A DNA stretch of 64,000 bases from Bactrocera neohumeralis (GCF_024586455.1 NW_026089623.1:10450204-10514203); one strand, 5' to 3'. Positions 9,356 through 20,266 are shown, counted from the first letter of the stretch. A program made the numbers and translations. Notes: generated from the letters alone by a model not told the origin.

Positions 9356-10219
9356 GCAAATATGTAAGTAAATAAAAACGCTTGATTATTGGAATAAATA
9401 GAGGTTTTAATATTTTGTTTTAAAACTGTAACAAGCAATAAAAGTTAAATATTATTTTTATAGGGGTAAGCATAAGAATTTGGAGCAGGAAGCGATCTTT
9501 GTCCACTTCATGGAGTCGCATAAAGACATCGCTCGAGGCTTTGTTAAGGCTGACAAAGTAAAAGTTGATGCCCTATGGAAAGAGGTGGTGACAGAATTAA
9601 ATCTGCATGGTCCACCACAGAAAGATATTTCTGGTTGGAAAAAGGTAAGCAAATAATTTTTTTTCATACTTTAGCTAATTTTTCTTAATTTGAAATAATA
9701 TTTCAATAGATTTGGATGGATTGGAAGGCCTTCATAAGGAAAAAAGTTGCACACAACAACTTAGAAGCGAGGGCAACAGGAGGTATTCAACAAGCACATC
9801 CTCACTCCAACTGAAGACACAATAGCCCAATTATGTAGTATATATACCGTGGTGGAAGGTATTCCCAGCACAGCAGACTTTGGTGTCCCTTCTGAAAATT
9901 GCGATGTACCTTCAGAGATTTCCAGCGATGATGACAACCTCCCATCTACAAGCAGTTCTGCTCGATTCCGAAGACGTGAGCCTATGGTAACCGACCACTT
10001 AAGGAATAATATCAGTGAGCAGACAGGTGCCTTGAAAAGTATTGTAGATGGGTTGCAAGAAAATATTGAGGCCACAAAGGAAATTAACACTAGCATTCAA
10101 TGCCTTTGTGAAAGAGTAAAAGACTTGAATGAGGGGACAAAAGACACCATTTCGAAATGGAGCGGCTGCGACAAGAAGAAAATGAAATGAAATATAAAGA
10201 GTATTGGCGGAGCTGAAAA
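9356..10219 (+). pseudogene. Harbinger Myb/SANT-like accessory protein (frameshifted)
   Basis: The likely gene has three exons. Exon 1 ends ...AAATAT before GTAAGT at 9362. Exon 2 begins after TTTTATAG near 9463, so the start codon ATG is split by the intron, and it runs to AAAAAG|GTAAGC near 9643. Exon 3 starts after TTTCAATAG at about 9710. Exons 2-3 encode a helix-turn-helix Myb/SANT-like (zeste-type) region with E.EAIFVHFMESHKDIARG and W.DWKAFIRKKV. The later part has LTPTEDTIAQL and an acidic Ser-rich linker. A one-base shift near 9783 and another near 10150 break the frame. In this superfamily the partner protein helps the transposase reach the nucleus and bind DNA. Confidence 0.7.
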
Positions 10220-10515
10220 TGTATTTTAAATACCAGTGCAAACCTAACAGTAATTAACTCCATAATTTCCTCTTTTATAGTTTTTTAAAAAGTAAAAACA
10301 CAGCGATGTTTTTTTTTACAATAATAACTTACTATATGACCGTACCTGTATTTAATCCATTCATGTACAATTTTGAATTAAATGTTTTGAGTTTTTTGAA
10401 ATTAGTGAATTTATAATTATTTTAATTTTAGCCTTAATATTGATATTAAATTAATGACATTTTAAAAGTGACTTTAAATTTGAGTTTGCTTTATTTACTT
10501 CGGTGCTTTGAACTT
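10220..10515. other. Spacer between the two convergent Harbinger genes
   Basis: AT-rich, with no coding signal. It separates the 3' ends of the Myb-like gene (plus) and the transposase (minus). Confidence 0.6.
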
Positions 10516-11705
10516 TCAGGAAATTGTATGAAGATGAGTGGCTATATTCTCTCTTAATGTTATGGCTTCAGTATCCAGTGTGGCATCATTTAATACTCCC
10601 TCAGCAACTGCGGGTTCCATTCTCTCGACTTCAGTGTCAACAGAAAATAACTCCTGTACTTTGTAGTGTTTGCAAACATTATGTAACGCGCAGCAAACAT
10701 TTGTTATTTGTACCACCTTTTTTGGTTGGTATTGAAGAAGGCGTGCTAAGCATCTAAACCTGCTTTTTAGCACCCCTATTGTTCTCTCAACGACATTGCG
10801 TGCCGAAGAATGCTTTTGGTTAAACGTATGCTGCGCTGTGCCAACAAGTGGATTTCTAAAAGGCGTTAGCAAAAAAGGCTGAAGTGCATATCCAGCATCG
10901 CCTAGAAGCCATGATCCACGTTCTCCGTTATCGTAGCACCGTTGGTAATAGTCATGAGCTCTACTCATACTCCATATTAAAAGGTCATGACTTGATCCAG
11001 GGCGACAAGCATCAACTGCCTTTATAACCATATTATGGTCGCATATCTGCAAAAAAATGTTTAACTGATAAAGCTTGTTTTATAATAAATTTGATTAAAT
11101 GGCTTACAATCATTGCGTTAATGCTAAAGTATAATTTCCGATTGTAAAAAAGGCTTTGATCTGTATGCGGCTTACATAATTGTATATGCGTTCCGTCTAC
11201 ACAACCAATTACTCCAGGTATACCAAAACTTCGTTGAAAATGCTGTTTCGATTTAGTCAGCTCACTTTCGGTCATACTTAATTGAATCCACTGCGGGCAT
11301 AAGTACCTTTCCAAAATTTTCAATACCCTTGCTGTAACTTTTGCTACCCTGCTGCGCCCCATAGAAATGCAACTATCCTTGCCAACAGCCTTTTGGAAAC
11401 CACCTTCTGCTAGGAATCCTAATGTTGCCGCGAGGTGTAATTGCACTGGAATAGACGTGTGCTTTATGTAATTGTCCACAACGTTTAGCAGCATAAGGAA
11501 AGCGTCTTTGTTGACCCTGTAGTTGGATACAAAGCTATGGAATATTTGATTATAATTGGACTAAATACAAATAAATACGTACTTACGCCAACTCAGTCAC
11601 ATCAAATGGATTTGAATGGTCTCGCAGTATCCTTCTATTAAGAGCTGCTTCTGCATGATCCGCCATTTCCGTATAAATAGTGGCAAACGCAGTTAAAGCA
11701 CTCAT
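10516..11705 (-). CDS. PIF/Harbinger DDE transposase (HARBI1-like), intact, three exons
   Basis: Exons on the minus strand are 11705-11587, 11534-11108 and 11046-10516, joined by GT-AG introns of 52 (11586-11535) and 61 bases (11107-11047). The phases agree and give 358 residues without a stop, close to the usual length of about 350. Exon 1 starts at an ATG with an N-terminal helical region. The DDE_Tnp_4 fold shows GCVDGTHIQL (first Asp), then INAMIICDHNM across the second intron with SSHD..IW. LLGDAGYALQP (second Asp) and ARNVVERTIGVLKSRFRC (Glu) complete the triad. It would cut and paste the element between its inverted repeats. All key residues are present, so activity is possible in sequence terms but untested. 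Confidence 0.9.
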
Positions 11706-11873
11706 TTTGCGATTTTTCTTCAAAAATTTGTTATTTATTTTGGGTAAATTGACAGCTGTCAGCTGTTAAGTTCATTTTTGCGGTGAATGAAAAACGAGTT
11801 CTAAAATGAACAAAAAGTTCGGATTTCAGAACACCAAATCCAAATTCACTCGGATTTAGGTTTATTTTCATAT

Positions 11874-11904
11874 TCACTTTCACTCGGATTCCAGAACCTG
11901 CCTG
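11874..11904 (-). repeat. Right terminal inverted repeat of Harbinger
   Basis: Complement of the left end: ATTCCAGAACCTGCCTG at 11888-11904, preceded by CACTCGG, the same subterminal motif in a shifted position. Confidence 0.9.
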
Positions 11905-12889
11905 ATACTGTCCACCGGCAGCAAGGCCGAATGGAGCGACTCCGCTCTCGAGCTGCTACTCAGGGATAGCTCGATCAGGTGGTACACCGACGGGGCGAAA
12001 ACGTCGGAGGGAATTGGCGCAGGGGTCGCAGGACCACGCACAAAACTCTCCATACCTATGGGTAAGTTTCCGAGTATATTCCAAGCGGAGGTATTTGCTA
12101 TAAGTCGGTGCGTAGAGTTAAACCTCCAACGCGGCTATCGCAACGAACGTATAGCTATACTAAGCGATAGCCAAGCGTCACTCAAGGCGACCTCGTCATA
12201 CGAGTTAAAATCGCTATTGGTGCAGGAGTGTATAAACCGGCTCAACAGTCTTGCAGAATGCAACCAGGTGCACCTTATTTGGGTGCCAGGTCACAGAGGC
12301 TTCGCCGGTATTGAACTGGCCGAAGAGCTTGCCCGCTGTGCAGCATCCACCAGCATGGTAGGACCAGAACCTTTCATAGCGGTGGGTCCCCACACCAAAT
12401 AGGAACAGTTCCGCAATGATGAAGCAGTGGGTAGGGAGATTCATTGGCAACACCTTCCAGGCTTACGGCACGCAAAGTTGCTGATGAATGGTTATAACCT
12501 CAAAAGGTTTAAATTCATAATCAATCTCCCAAGAGATAAAGTCAGGCTACTGATCGCCTTCTACACCGGGCATTGCAAACTCAAGAAGCACTTATTCAAC
12601 ATGGGCCTAGCTTCTTGTGCAAATTACCGGTTCTGCGATTTGGAACCCGAAACTCCAGAACACCTGCTAATGGATTGCACAGCAATCTGTAGGCGCAGGA
12701 CTAAGGCCCTTGGATCCATGTTTCTAAATAGGGATCACATCGCCTCAATAGCGCCTAGCAGTATATTAGAATTCATCAATTTGCTGGGGCTAGCTGAGAC
12801 GCTGTGAGTCAGAAGAGGGCACAATAGACCCTAGGTCGCGGTGCAATCCTCATTTATTTACCTATCTATCTATCTACATACTGTCCACC
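11905..12889 (+). mobile_element. 5'-truncated LINE insertion with 12-base target duplication
   Basis: ATACTGTCCACC occurs at 11905-11916 and again at 12878-12889, flanking a LINE 3' end that finishes in a (CTAT)n tail (12861-12877). The flanking jockey frame reads across the duplication (AIYCPPR) once the insert is ignored, so this LINE landed inside the jockey endonuclease gene. The Harbinger element later landed at the left duplication. Confidence 0.9.
11917..12807 (+). pseudogene. LINE ORF2 RNase H and C-terminal domain (one stop)
   Basis: The frame is open from the 5' truncation to 12807 except for one TAG at 12400. The RNase H domain shows WYTDGAK (Asp), FQAEVFAI (Glu), ILSDSQAS (Asp) and WVPGHRGFAGIELAEELAR, where the usual final Asp is Glu. 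The C-terminal part has a C..C...H...C knuckle-like CANYRFC...PEHLLMDC. LINEs carrying RNase H belong to the R1/LOA/I group; the exact clade is not decided. The upstream reverse transcriptase is absent through 5' truncation. Confidence 0.8.
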
Positions 12890-13075
12890 TCGTTTTAAAA
12901 TTATAGATAGCGAGTTTAAAGACTTTTTTGGAACACTAGGTCAAAGATTTCTAGCAAGTGGAGATTACAACGCAAAACACATGAACTGGGGCTCACTGTT
13001 CCACATTATTATGAATAAGCAAAATAAGCTGGACATAATATCTCCTGGTAAGCCAATATACTGGCCCAGTCGGCC
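12881..13075 (+). pseudogene. Jockey-type LINE ORF2 endonuclease, continuation
   Basis: This picks up where 9145 stopped. It reads YCPPRFKI, then FKDFFGTLGQRFLASGDYNAKHMNWGS with the catalytic GDYN box, and NKLDIISPGKPIYWP near 13065. Beyond about 13075 similarity ends and an opposite-strand LINE fragment begins, so the reverse transcriptase of this copy is lost. Confidence 0.8.
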
Positions 13076-13079
13076 CTTT

Positions 13080-14085
13080 TTCTTGGAATGCAAGTAAGAA
13101 ATACGAAATATCATTGCTTCCTTTGCGAGTGGGACAGCCGTGCGAGAGACTGTTATTATGTACAGAAGCAGTGGCTAGTACGTCAGGCACTCACTCCGGG
13201 GCAAAAAAACGTTACCAGTGAACTTCTAGTTGATCCCAAGGAAGCATGATGAGAAGGGATTTTACCAGGTCTGGTTGAGTGAGTTAAAGACATTTGTATG
13301 GTACAACCGTACAGCATGACCCGAAACCAGGGAGAGGCTAGTCTTACTGAGGGCAAATAGATCACTAGATCATTTGTGTTTGATCTTGAGCCAAAACGCT
13401 TTTGCGACAGCGCATGTACCAATAGTGGCCCAGCGCTGACCAAGATTCCCCGAGACCCATCTATTCAGTAGTAAACCACAAGAAGATACGAGAGCACCGA
13501 TCCGCTCCCATTCTACCGATTGCGTTTCTAAGGTGTCCTTTCTTGCTAGCTTATCAGCTTTACAACTTCCTGCGATTCCGCTGTGACCTGACACCTATAC
13601 CAGTCTTATCAGAAAGACACTCGATGCTATTGATAGCGAGGTTAGGTCAAAGAGTGACCAGTACTGGACGCACTGTTAATGAGTTCAAGGTTAGTAACTC
13701 CGTTCTGCTATCTGAGTGGATAGTCACTTCTCTGAAGGAGGCTGCACTCCGGAGCTATAAAACCACTGCTACCTTAATGGCTGCAACATCGGCCTGGAAG
13801 ACACTGCAATAGTCATGAAGTCTGAAACTGGAATTGATAGAGAGCTCCTGACAGTAGACCCCTCCACCAACCTTCCCCCTATCCGTGAAGAAGCTCGCTG
13901 CCCTCTCATCTAACGGATTCTTCCCATCCACAACTTCCTCAACGGTATATACTTGTAGGTAGAGAAGGAGACGCCAGAGTTCGGTTTAACGACTCCAAGA
14001 TCCAAATGATACGGTAAGAAGTCAAAGTGAGTAAGGATTTCCGAGTGTTCAGACCCCTGTTCTTTTCGGAATGCAGCAGCCTAAT
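13080..14085 (-). pseudogene. LINE RNase H fragment, opposite strand, multiple breaks
   Basis: Minus-strand frames give an RNase H domain in pieces: FFTDRGKVGGGVYCQELSI near 13890, VFQADVAAIKVAV near 13800, TIHSDSRTELLTLNS near 13715, and GHSGIAGSCKADKLAR at 13594-13550 followed by WERIGALVSSCGLLLNRW. This matches the RNase H of I/R1-group LINEs common in flies and is a different family from 11917-12807. Frames change at least four times. The region between 13080 and 13370 resembles the C-terminal tail. Confidence 0.65.
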
Positions 14086-14401
14086 CTTTTGCACCTGCAA
14101 AGTCTATCGATAACCAAAAAGAAATGGCAACATCTGCAAGATAATAAATAATAATTAAAAATTATGTAATTTTTTTATCTAAAATATGCTTATAGTTTCA
14201 TATTAATTCAGATTTGAAAATTTCGTTTCAATATCTCACGTGGTTTTGTTTTTATACGGTTTTTTGCTTCTCCTGTAAACTTATGAAAAGTGATGTTACA
14301 TTATTTTGCATTTTAGGTGACGATATGTGCATTAGAGCAGACTTAAGAAACCAACTGTTTCGACACGGTGTTTTCATATTAAGTATTTAAATATTAAATT
14401 A

Positions 14402-14781
14402 TTATGTAGAGGCATAGGCGATGAAAACGTTAAGAGTTTTGGAGAGAAAGTTTCTGCGGAAGATCTATGGTCCTATGCGCATTGCCAACGGCGAATTCCG
14501 CACACGATGGAACGATGATCTCTACGATGACATAGTTCAGCGAATTAAGAGGCAGCGGCTACGCTGGCTAGGTCATGTCGTCCGAATGGATGAAAACACC
14601 CCAGCTCTGAAAATATTCGACAGTAGAAGAGGAAGACCTCCACTCTATTGAAAAGACTAGGTGGAGAAGGACGTGGCTACCCTTGGAATCTCCAGTTGGC
14701 ACCAAACAGTGAAAAGGAAGATCGGCCACGGTTTTAAACTCCACTATAACCTCGTAATCGGTGTCTACGCCAAAAAAGAAG
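14402..14781 (+). pseudogene. RTE-type LINE 3' fragment (copy A)
   Basis: Encodes the RTE C-terminal region with LRVLERKFLRKIYGPMRI, RTRWNDDLYDDIVQRIKRQRLRWLGHVVRMDENTPAL, the same block seen in five other places here. It begins abruptly near 14402 and ends with TCTACGCCAAAAAAGAAG, the family 3' end. It is 5' truncated, with a shift after RRGRPPL. Confidence 0.8.
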
Positions 14782-16389
14782 ATTTAAATGTTGAAACAAA
14801 GTCAAATTTAAAGGTATTTGTAGATAATTGACGTTTACGCAGTTGATATCCTAAAGGCTTAACTATAATATGCATACAATACCGCTTATTTCTGTCAAAA
14901 AATTAACGAAAAGCCCGTAAAATGCATAAGAAACAGAGAGAAGACTTTTAGATGACTATATTGTCAAACAACAAATAATTTGTGTTTTGATTTCGTTTGC
15001 CGTTAGTGTTTTGCAATACAGAAGTTAATGGAAAACTAAAATATTTAAAAACAATTAAATTGCTTATTTCGGTTTTTGGCGGATTATGCACATTATGTAA
15101 TAAAAATCATCATTAACGAAATCATTGAATAAGAAAACGAGTTTGGTCAAATTTAGTCGTCTTTTTCACAACGATTTAGGATGTGAATAAGTGGAAAGTA
15201 ATAATCCGTCAATTCTACAATCTTCTACTTTGCATGATTATAGCAGAAAAAGTTCTATGGAAATTAGAAATAACCCTACAAGACGGGATTAACCAATTCA
15301 CTACTAAATTTTCACCTCATATACTATTACATATCCATATCTAAGTTTTGGTTTTGAAATGAAAAATTCTGTTGTAAGAGTAGTAACATTCATCATACAT
15401 AATTTTTTGATATGAAAAAATGAGACACACATATTGACATTGAAACTATCAAAAATTTCCGCTTTTGAATAGTCATTTCATTAGGTAAGTTGCTAATTTT
15501 GTTTAATTGTTAATAGTTTATTAATGCTTATTAAATTGGAATTTTTTCAAAATAGGAAAAAATCTAACGGCACAAACCAAAAATCAGCCATAAGTAACAA
15601 GATTTCTGCCGCTACAACAAGTACATACACCAACAGTTTATAGGGAGGAAGCAATTGGTAAATATGGTTATGATAATCTCCTAATTAAATAAATAAAAAT
15701 TCTGTCACTACACAACAACGTTGAAATACGGAAGTTGCGGGCAAAACGGGCATGCATTGTACTCGTTTTTATTACTATATTATAACATCCCCCAAATTCG
15801 GAAATAAAATAGGTATAGACGTATCCAGATTAAGAATATATATATATGTATATATGTAAAGCCTTAGTGGACTTACAGTTTCGAGATTTTCGCATTTAAT
15901 ACAAAAATTCGGAGGTTTAAAATTTTATATACAAAAATTAAACGCTATTTCGTTTTGTGACCGCATAATTTCGAGAAAATTTCCACAGGTCCTATCGGAG
16001 GCCATTTTTGCAAAATCACAGTCGATTTTGAAATATACATTTATGGAATATAATATTATATTTATTACTAAAGAACGGTTGAACCGATTTGGCAGAAACT
16101 ATTGTATTTTCCTCCTCACTTTGAACAAGGGGCGAAAGAAACCGATGGCTCAATTTTATTTGTAATAATAATAATAATAATGCATTCATTTCGTACACAA
16201 CAAAACATATCAATAAAAAATAATAATTCACTGAAAAAACGGAAACTTTTACATATATAATATAGTATTATTCAACATTTAATTAGATTTATGCAATATT
16301 TGAAAAGCAATTAAACTATACTTTTCTTTCGGATGTAATGCAGGCCGCCTCTAAGTTGGTGCATCCTAGGTAACCCTAAATGACCTGCG
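14782..16389. other. No gene seen
   Basis: AT-rich sequence with no supportable frame. An 18-base string AATAACCCTACAAGACGG near 15266 recurs as its complement near 48029, so it may be an interspersed-repeat edge. A short ATA/ATG microsatellite sits at 15835-15860 and an AAT run at 16165-16182. Confidence 0.55.
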
Positions 16390-16540
16390 GCCTGTACGGC
16401 CTTTCAACTTTTGACGACATTCTTTGAGCGGATAGCGTCATAAGAGCTTAAGGAATTTCTATTTCAGGCAATTCCACGAATGGTGGGATGGTAGAAGCTG
16501 GTGGAAATCCGACTGCAACCGACGCAGCTAAATCCTTCAT

Positions 16541-16858
16541 ATGCGGCGGAATCGCAGCCCCCAACCTTTCTCTAAAAACGCTGGCTCAAAAGAGCTAGGC
16601 GTGTTCGACCGCAGCAGGGAGGATAGTCCCATCAATCGCGAGGAATGGAAGAGATTGGCGGCGGCTATCTCTTCAGTCTTCCTAAAGGTAGTTAAAGGAA
16701 ACCCTGGGCCAGCCCTTATAATAATAATAACGCTGGAAAGAACCGAAGATCCATATCGGCAAGCGCTGATTATGCTTAATGCCGCCCGTTGGTTCTCTAG
16801 CGAAACCAAGGGAGCCAAAGATGGTTCTCAGGATACTCCCGACGGATTCCAAAGCTGA
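16541..16858 (+). pseudogene. Possible LINE ORF1-like fragment, not firmly recognised
   Basis: A 105-residue frame that is GC-richer than its surroundings. It has INREEWKRLAAAISSVFLKVVKGNPGP near the middle, which recalls the gag-like ORF1 of some fly LINEs (an EW..L...I......P pattern). Translation is disturbed around the AATAATAAT run at 16719, where a frame change is likely. I do not recognise it with confidence. It is included because its composition and residue pattern differ from the surrounding non-coding DNA. Confidence 0.3.
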
Positions 16859-16860
16859 TG

Positions 16861-17639
16861 GCGTTCAGGCTTCAGCTCCCATGGTTATGACAAATGGAGA
16901 TAGACGAGAAATGTTAGCTGGAGTTAATCAGCAATGAAGTTCGTGCTTCTTTTTGGAAACATGAGTGGCTTGTCTTATGCTTATTTTCATTGTCCTTCGA
17001 ATGATGAGCGGTTTAACCGCAATTACACATGAGAACACGTTAAAGAAAGCGAATCATTCGAATGATTTATTTGCTGACATTCTGCCGAAAAACAAAACAC
17101 CGAAACAATAGAAGGAAATGTAAGATTATTTAATTAATTAATTTTCAAATTTAGTTTAGTATTTTTTAGTACCAAGAGTGTGAATAAATTTATGGGTCAA
17201 ACCACGTCAAGTGGTCCATGAAAATTTCGCAAAATCACCGATTTTGAAAATTAGCAGTTCATTAAGAAGCAGATCAGACGCATACCCCGTGAAATAAATA
17301 TTTCGTCAAAATTCTTTTTTTTTATTAAAGTTATTGAAGGTTGAAATTCAGAGCACGATAAAATTGTAAAATTATTGTCTCATAAACTACTGGAGATAAA
17401 TAGATGAAATTTTGTGAAGTCAAAGAAAAATGTTCAGGCTACAGATATTTTTTCACGATCCATTTGTTGAAATAATAATAATTTACATCATTTTTTGTAA
17501 ACACTTGAAATTTTTCATGTGTTCTTCGCGCTAAAAAAAACTGACACAACGCGGAAAATCATTTTTATTAAATTACTTCCATGACAAAAATGGTAAAATA
17601 AACTGCTTGAAAGCAGTATTTAATTACATAGGAAAAAAT
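16861..17639. other. No gene seen
   Basis: AT-rich sequence. A stretch at 17200-17530 with many TGAAATTTT-like words looks like decayed repeat DNA, but I could not assign it. Confidence 0.5.
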
Positions 17640-18299
17640 AAAATAGCCATAGTAAAGAACTATTAGAAAAGGGATACATTAGAAGCAGGGAGTGTGGCTA
17701 TGATTCAAGCTAAAATCGGCTGTTAATAGCGACCACTTTATTTACAACAGGATAACGACCCAAAACACACGTCTTAACTTGTACGTGCAGGGTTGTTATG
17801 AAATAAAAAATAACTCCATAAGTCCCGCAATCACCATACATTAATCCTATTCAAAATATCTGGAACTTTTTGGAAAATCGTATTCGAAAACATTGAACTT
17901 CATCAAAATAGGGCCAAAAAGCTGGATCATGGACTTAGTGGGTCAAAATAACCGGAAATAATACTAGAAATTGAGTGGGAAGCATACATCGATGTCTACA
18001 GACCATAATAGCAACAAAATATAGGCCGAAAACCGCTAAAACTATTGTAATTACTTTTGATTTATATAAATAATCATTAGTATACTTAAACTTTTTTGAT
18101 ATAAATTATCCTCATTTTAAGTTTTAGCTTTAATTTTTTTTATTTGTGTACAAAAAAAAATATTTTGATATGCTAAATTTAATATTAAATATACATATTT
18201 TAGATAGAAAAAAATTACAAAATTTATTCGTTTTATATCAAATAAACGTGTCGTAATTTAATAGAACCAGGTGTATGTAAACTTTATTGGTCCACTGTA
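17640..18299 (+). mobile_element. Tc1-like transposon relic with 3' terminal repeat
   Basis: The translation contains QQDNDPKHTS near 17750, PIQNIWNFLENRIRKH near 17850, and a degraded C-terminal EW/EA...D..RP..... segment to 18040. These are Tc1/mariner DDE transposase marks. The right end CAGGTGTATGTAAACTTTAT...CCACTG (18268-18297), followed by TA, is the Tc1 terminal repeat with its TA target. No matching left end was found, so the copy is 5' truncated; many stops disable it. Confidence 0.75.
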
Positions 18300-18560
18300 T
18301 ATCTTCCAGATTCAGAATACTGCTGACTACAATACATTTATCTCCCGAAAAGGCAACGAAAATTGTTTTAGCGGTTTGCTATTTACACAACTTCTTAAGC
18401 ACAAAAAGCAGTGAGTATTATCTTTGAATGATAAATGATGTAGGTGAAAAGTCGGTACCTGCTTTGATGCAAATAGAAAAAACCACAAGTCGGAAAAGTA
18501 CTACCAACGCCAAGGAAATTCGAAACTCATTTTGTGAATACTTTAATGGTGTCTGATCAA
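18300..18560 (+). pseudogene. Harbinger-like transposase C-terminal fragment
   Basis: Reads IHLSPEKATKIVLAVCYLHNFL across frames near 18330-18395. It then reads DVGEKSVPALMQIEKT and TTNAKEIRNSFCEYFNG to about 18560. CYLHNFL and the EIR..FC.YFNG ending are typical of HARBI1/ALP1-like nucleases. It abuts the Tc1 right end, so the Tc1 insertion may have split it. It contains no catalytic residue. Confidence 0.6.
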
Positions 18561-18624
18561 TGTAATTTTGCATTTCGTTTTATAAATAAAAATATTTGCG
18601 TAAATAAATAAAAATGTCATGTTT

Positions 18625-18800
18625 GTTTTACTTACGTCTTCCACAGACGTGTCCCCATTTTCTATTGATGACAGGCCAGTCATCTGTGTTTCTTGCTCTT
18701 CCAAGAATGCTAGGTCATGAAAGTACTACAAAGATAGTACATATATTTCATCAATTCCTGCTCTAGACTTCTCACTTCGCTTTATTTTTTTTTAATTCTC
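18625..18800 (-). pseudogene. MADF-domain protein exon (Harbinger partner relic)
   Basis: On the minus strand it reads KRSEKSRAGIDEIY, YFHDLAFLEEQETQMTGLSSIENGDTSVED, then the donor-like GAC|GTAAGT near 18630. S.AG.D.IY...LWYF..L.FL is the end of a MADF (Myb/SANT-like) DNA-binding domain. Its position, convergent with the transposase fragment at 18300-18560, repeats the two-gene layout of the intact Harbinger at 9146-11904. One stop replaces the usual Trp. Confidence 0.55.
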
Positions 18801-20210
18801 GTCGACAACATCCGCGCAAATTTGCTTTTGAATCTATCTTCTTATATTTTTTTAGAAGTGCTTCATAAGTTCGCGATTACATGAGGCAACTTTAGTTGCT
18901 AATTCTCGGGCGATTCTCTTTTGCTGTCACCCATTACCTTCACACGAGCAACTTGTGTTGCGCAACTCTGCTCGAGTTTTTTTCTCATTTTCTTTCACTT
19001 TACTTTAACCCATTGTCTACTCTTTACTTTAACCCATTGTCGTTTCTTTTTCCTTATAGGTATTTGGGCCACTCTATCACATATATTAATCAGCTCTGTC
19101 AATTAAGAAATACATTTTATTTATTAAAACAAATATCACCCTTTTTACTATCGTCTGAATCAATTTGTATGGCTTCCTCCATACATTTCACAATATCTTT
19201 AATTAATTCGATTTTTTCATCATATTCCATTTTCTAAAATATTTATATTATATTACGTATATTTGTATACATATTTGCAAATTAATTACCAAAAGATGAA
19301 ATTAAATTTTTTAAATATATTCAAAATATTAATTTCAAAAAAAGATACGCAAATGCAACTATGTACTACGAAAGAAAGAACACGAATGCCGAAAAACGTC
19401 GCAGCAAACTGTTACGAATAAGAACACAAAGCGAGTTGCTGAACACTGGAAACTCGGCGCGATTCCCCTCTCCTCGTCGCCCCCTCGCCTATAAACCAAG
19501 AGTTGCCGCAACAAAAGTTGCATCGTGTAATTGGGCTCTAAGCAGCATTCTTCTTTATTTTGTTTTTGTACTCCTCGCTTTTCACTTTCTATACACCTGG
19601 ATGGCTTCGATAAATTTCAAATTTCCTTCCACAGTTCTTCGTTTATCCGTGACGCCATTACGCTTCGATGTTTGCTTACGACTGAAAAAATATACTGCGT
19701 GCATGATGCAAGCGTTTACACCATAAAACATGTTCATAACAACATCATGTTTTTAAAAATTTCTAAAAACCATCACACATGTATGACGAGCACGCATTTA
19801 TTATGTTTACATGCTCATTCTTCTCAACACGCCACACATACTTGCAAACATGAATGACCGTGTAAAGGCCGCTAATGAGGGAAGACTCGGGGAAAAAGCC
19901 CGGGCAGTTCGTTAGGGTTTCCTAAGTATTCTACTACTAAAACCGCCAAATGTCTTTGAAAACCCACGAGTGTGTTGCCGTGTTATGCTATCCAATTTAT
20001 TATTTTAAGTACGTTTTTGTTAAATTTTCAAATGTATTTCGATTATTAAAATTCATAAAGATTAAATTTACCTAGTTTTGATTAAGATTTTATTTATTTT
20101 ATCAAAATATTGGTAAATCTTTTATATTTTATTAAAAATATTTGAAGAGTATATATATTTTTGTTTAAATTGTTACAAATAGTTTTGTTTAGTATCGTAT
20201 ATATTATATG
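18801..20210. other. No supportable gene
   Basis: Several open frames of 60-120 codons occur (18896-19237, 19361-19857). They show no motif, biased composition and AT-rich context, so I do not call them. A tandem TTTACTTTAACCCATTGTC pair lies near 19003-19040. The block at 19860-19990 is GC-richer and may be a LINE 3' UTR remnant, unassigned. Confidence 0.5.
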
Positions 20211-20266
20211 GGTGAAAATAGGCCTCCGGGGGAACCTAATACCCAAAAAATATCGGTAACGCGCCT
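20211..20266 (+). repeat. LTR-edge-like repeat, copy 2
   Basis: GGGTGAAAATAGGCC through GGTAACGCGCC is the inverted counterpart of 632-703. It lies before a TATAAGAG-containing stretch (about 20450) and the gag start at 20547, so it may be an LTR border of the gag-only element. Confidence 0.45.

Larger units (their letters stand above)
9143..11907. mobile_element. PIF/Harbinger DNA transposon with 3-base ATA duplication
   Basis: The element proper is 9146-11904 (2759 bases). Its ends are inverted: CAGGCAGGTTCTGGAAT on the left and its exact complement on the right. They are flanked by ATA at 9143-9145 and 11905-11907. Subterminal copies of GAATTCCGAGTGAAT-like motifs occur inside both ends. 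It has the two-gene layout of the superfamily, with a Myb/SANT-like gene on plus and a DDE transposase on minus, convergent. The three-base duplication fits the superfamily, although ATA is not the usual TWA. Confidence 0.9.

Noticed and set aside
16016..16231. 71-codon frame on minus
   Set aside because: No motif; contains a run encoded by an AAT microsatellite.
18896..19857. Four overlapping open frames of 61-121 codons
   Set aside because: No domain, no consistent composition and overlapping frames; likely chance in a T-rich stretch.
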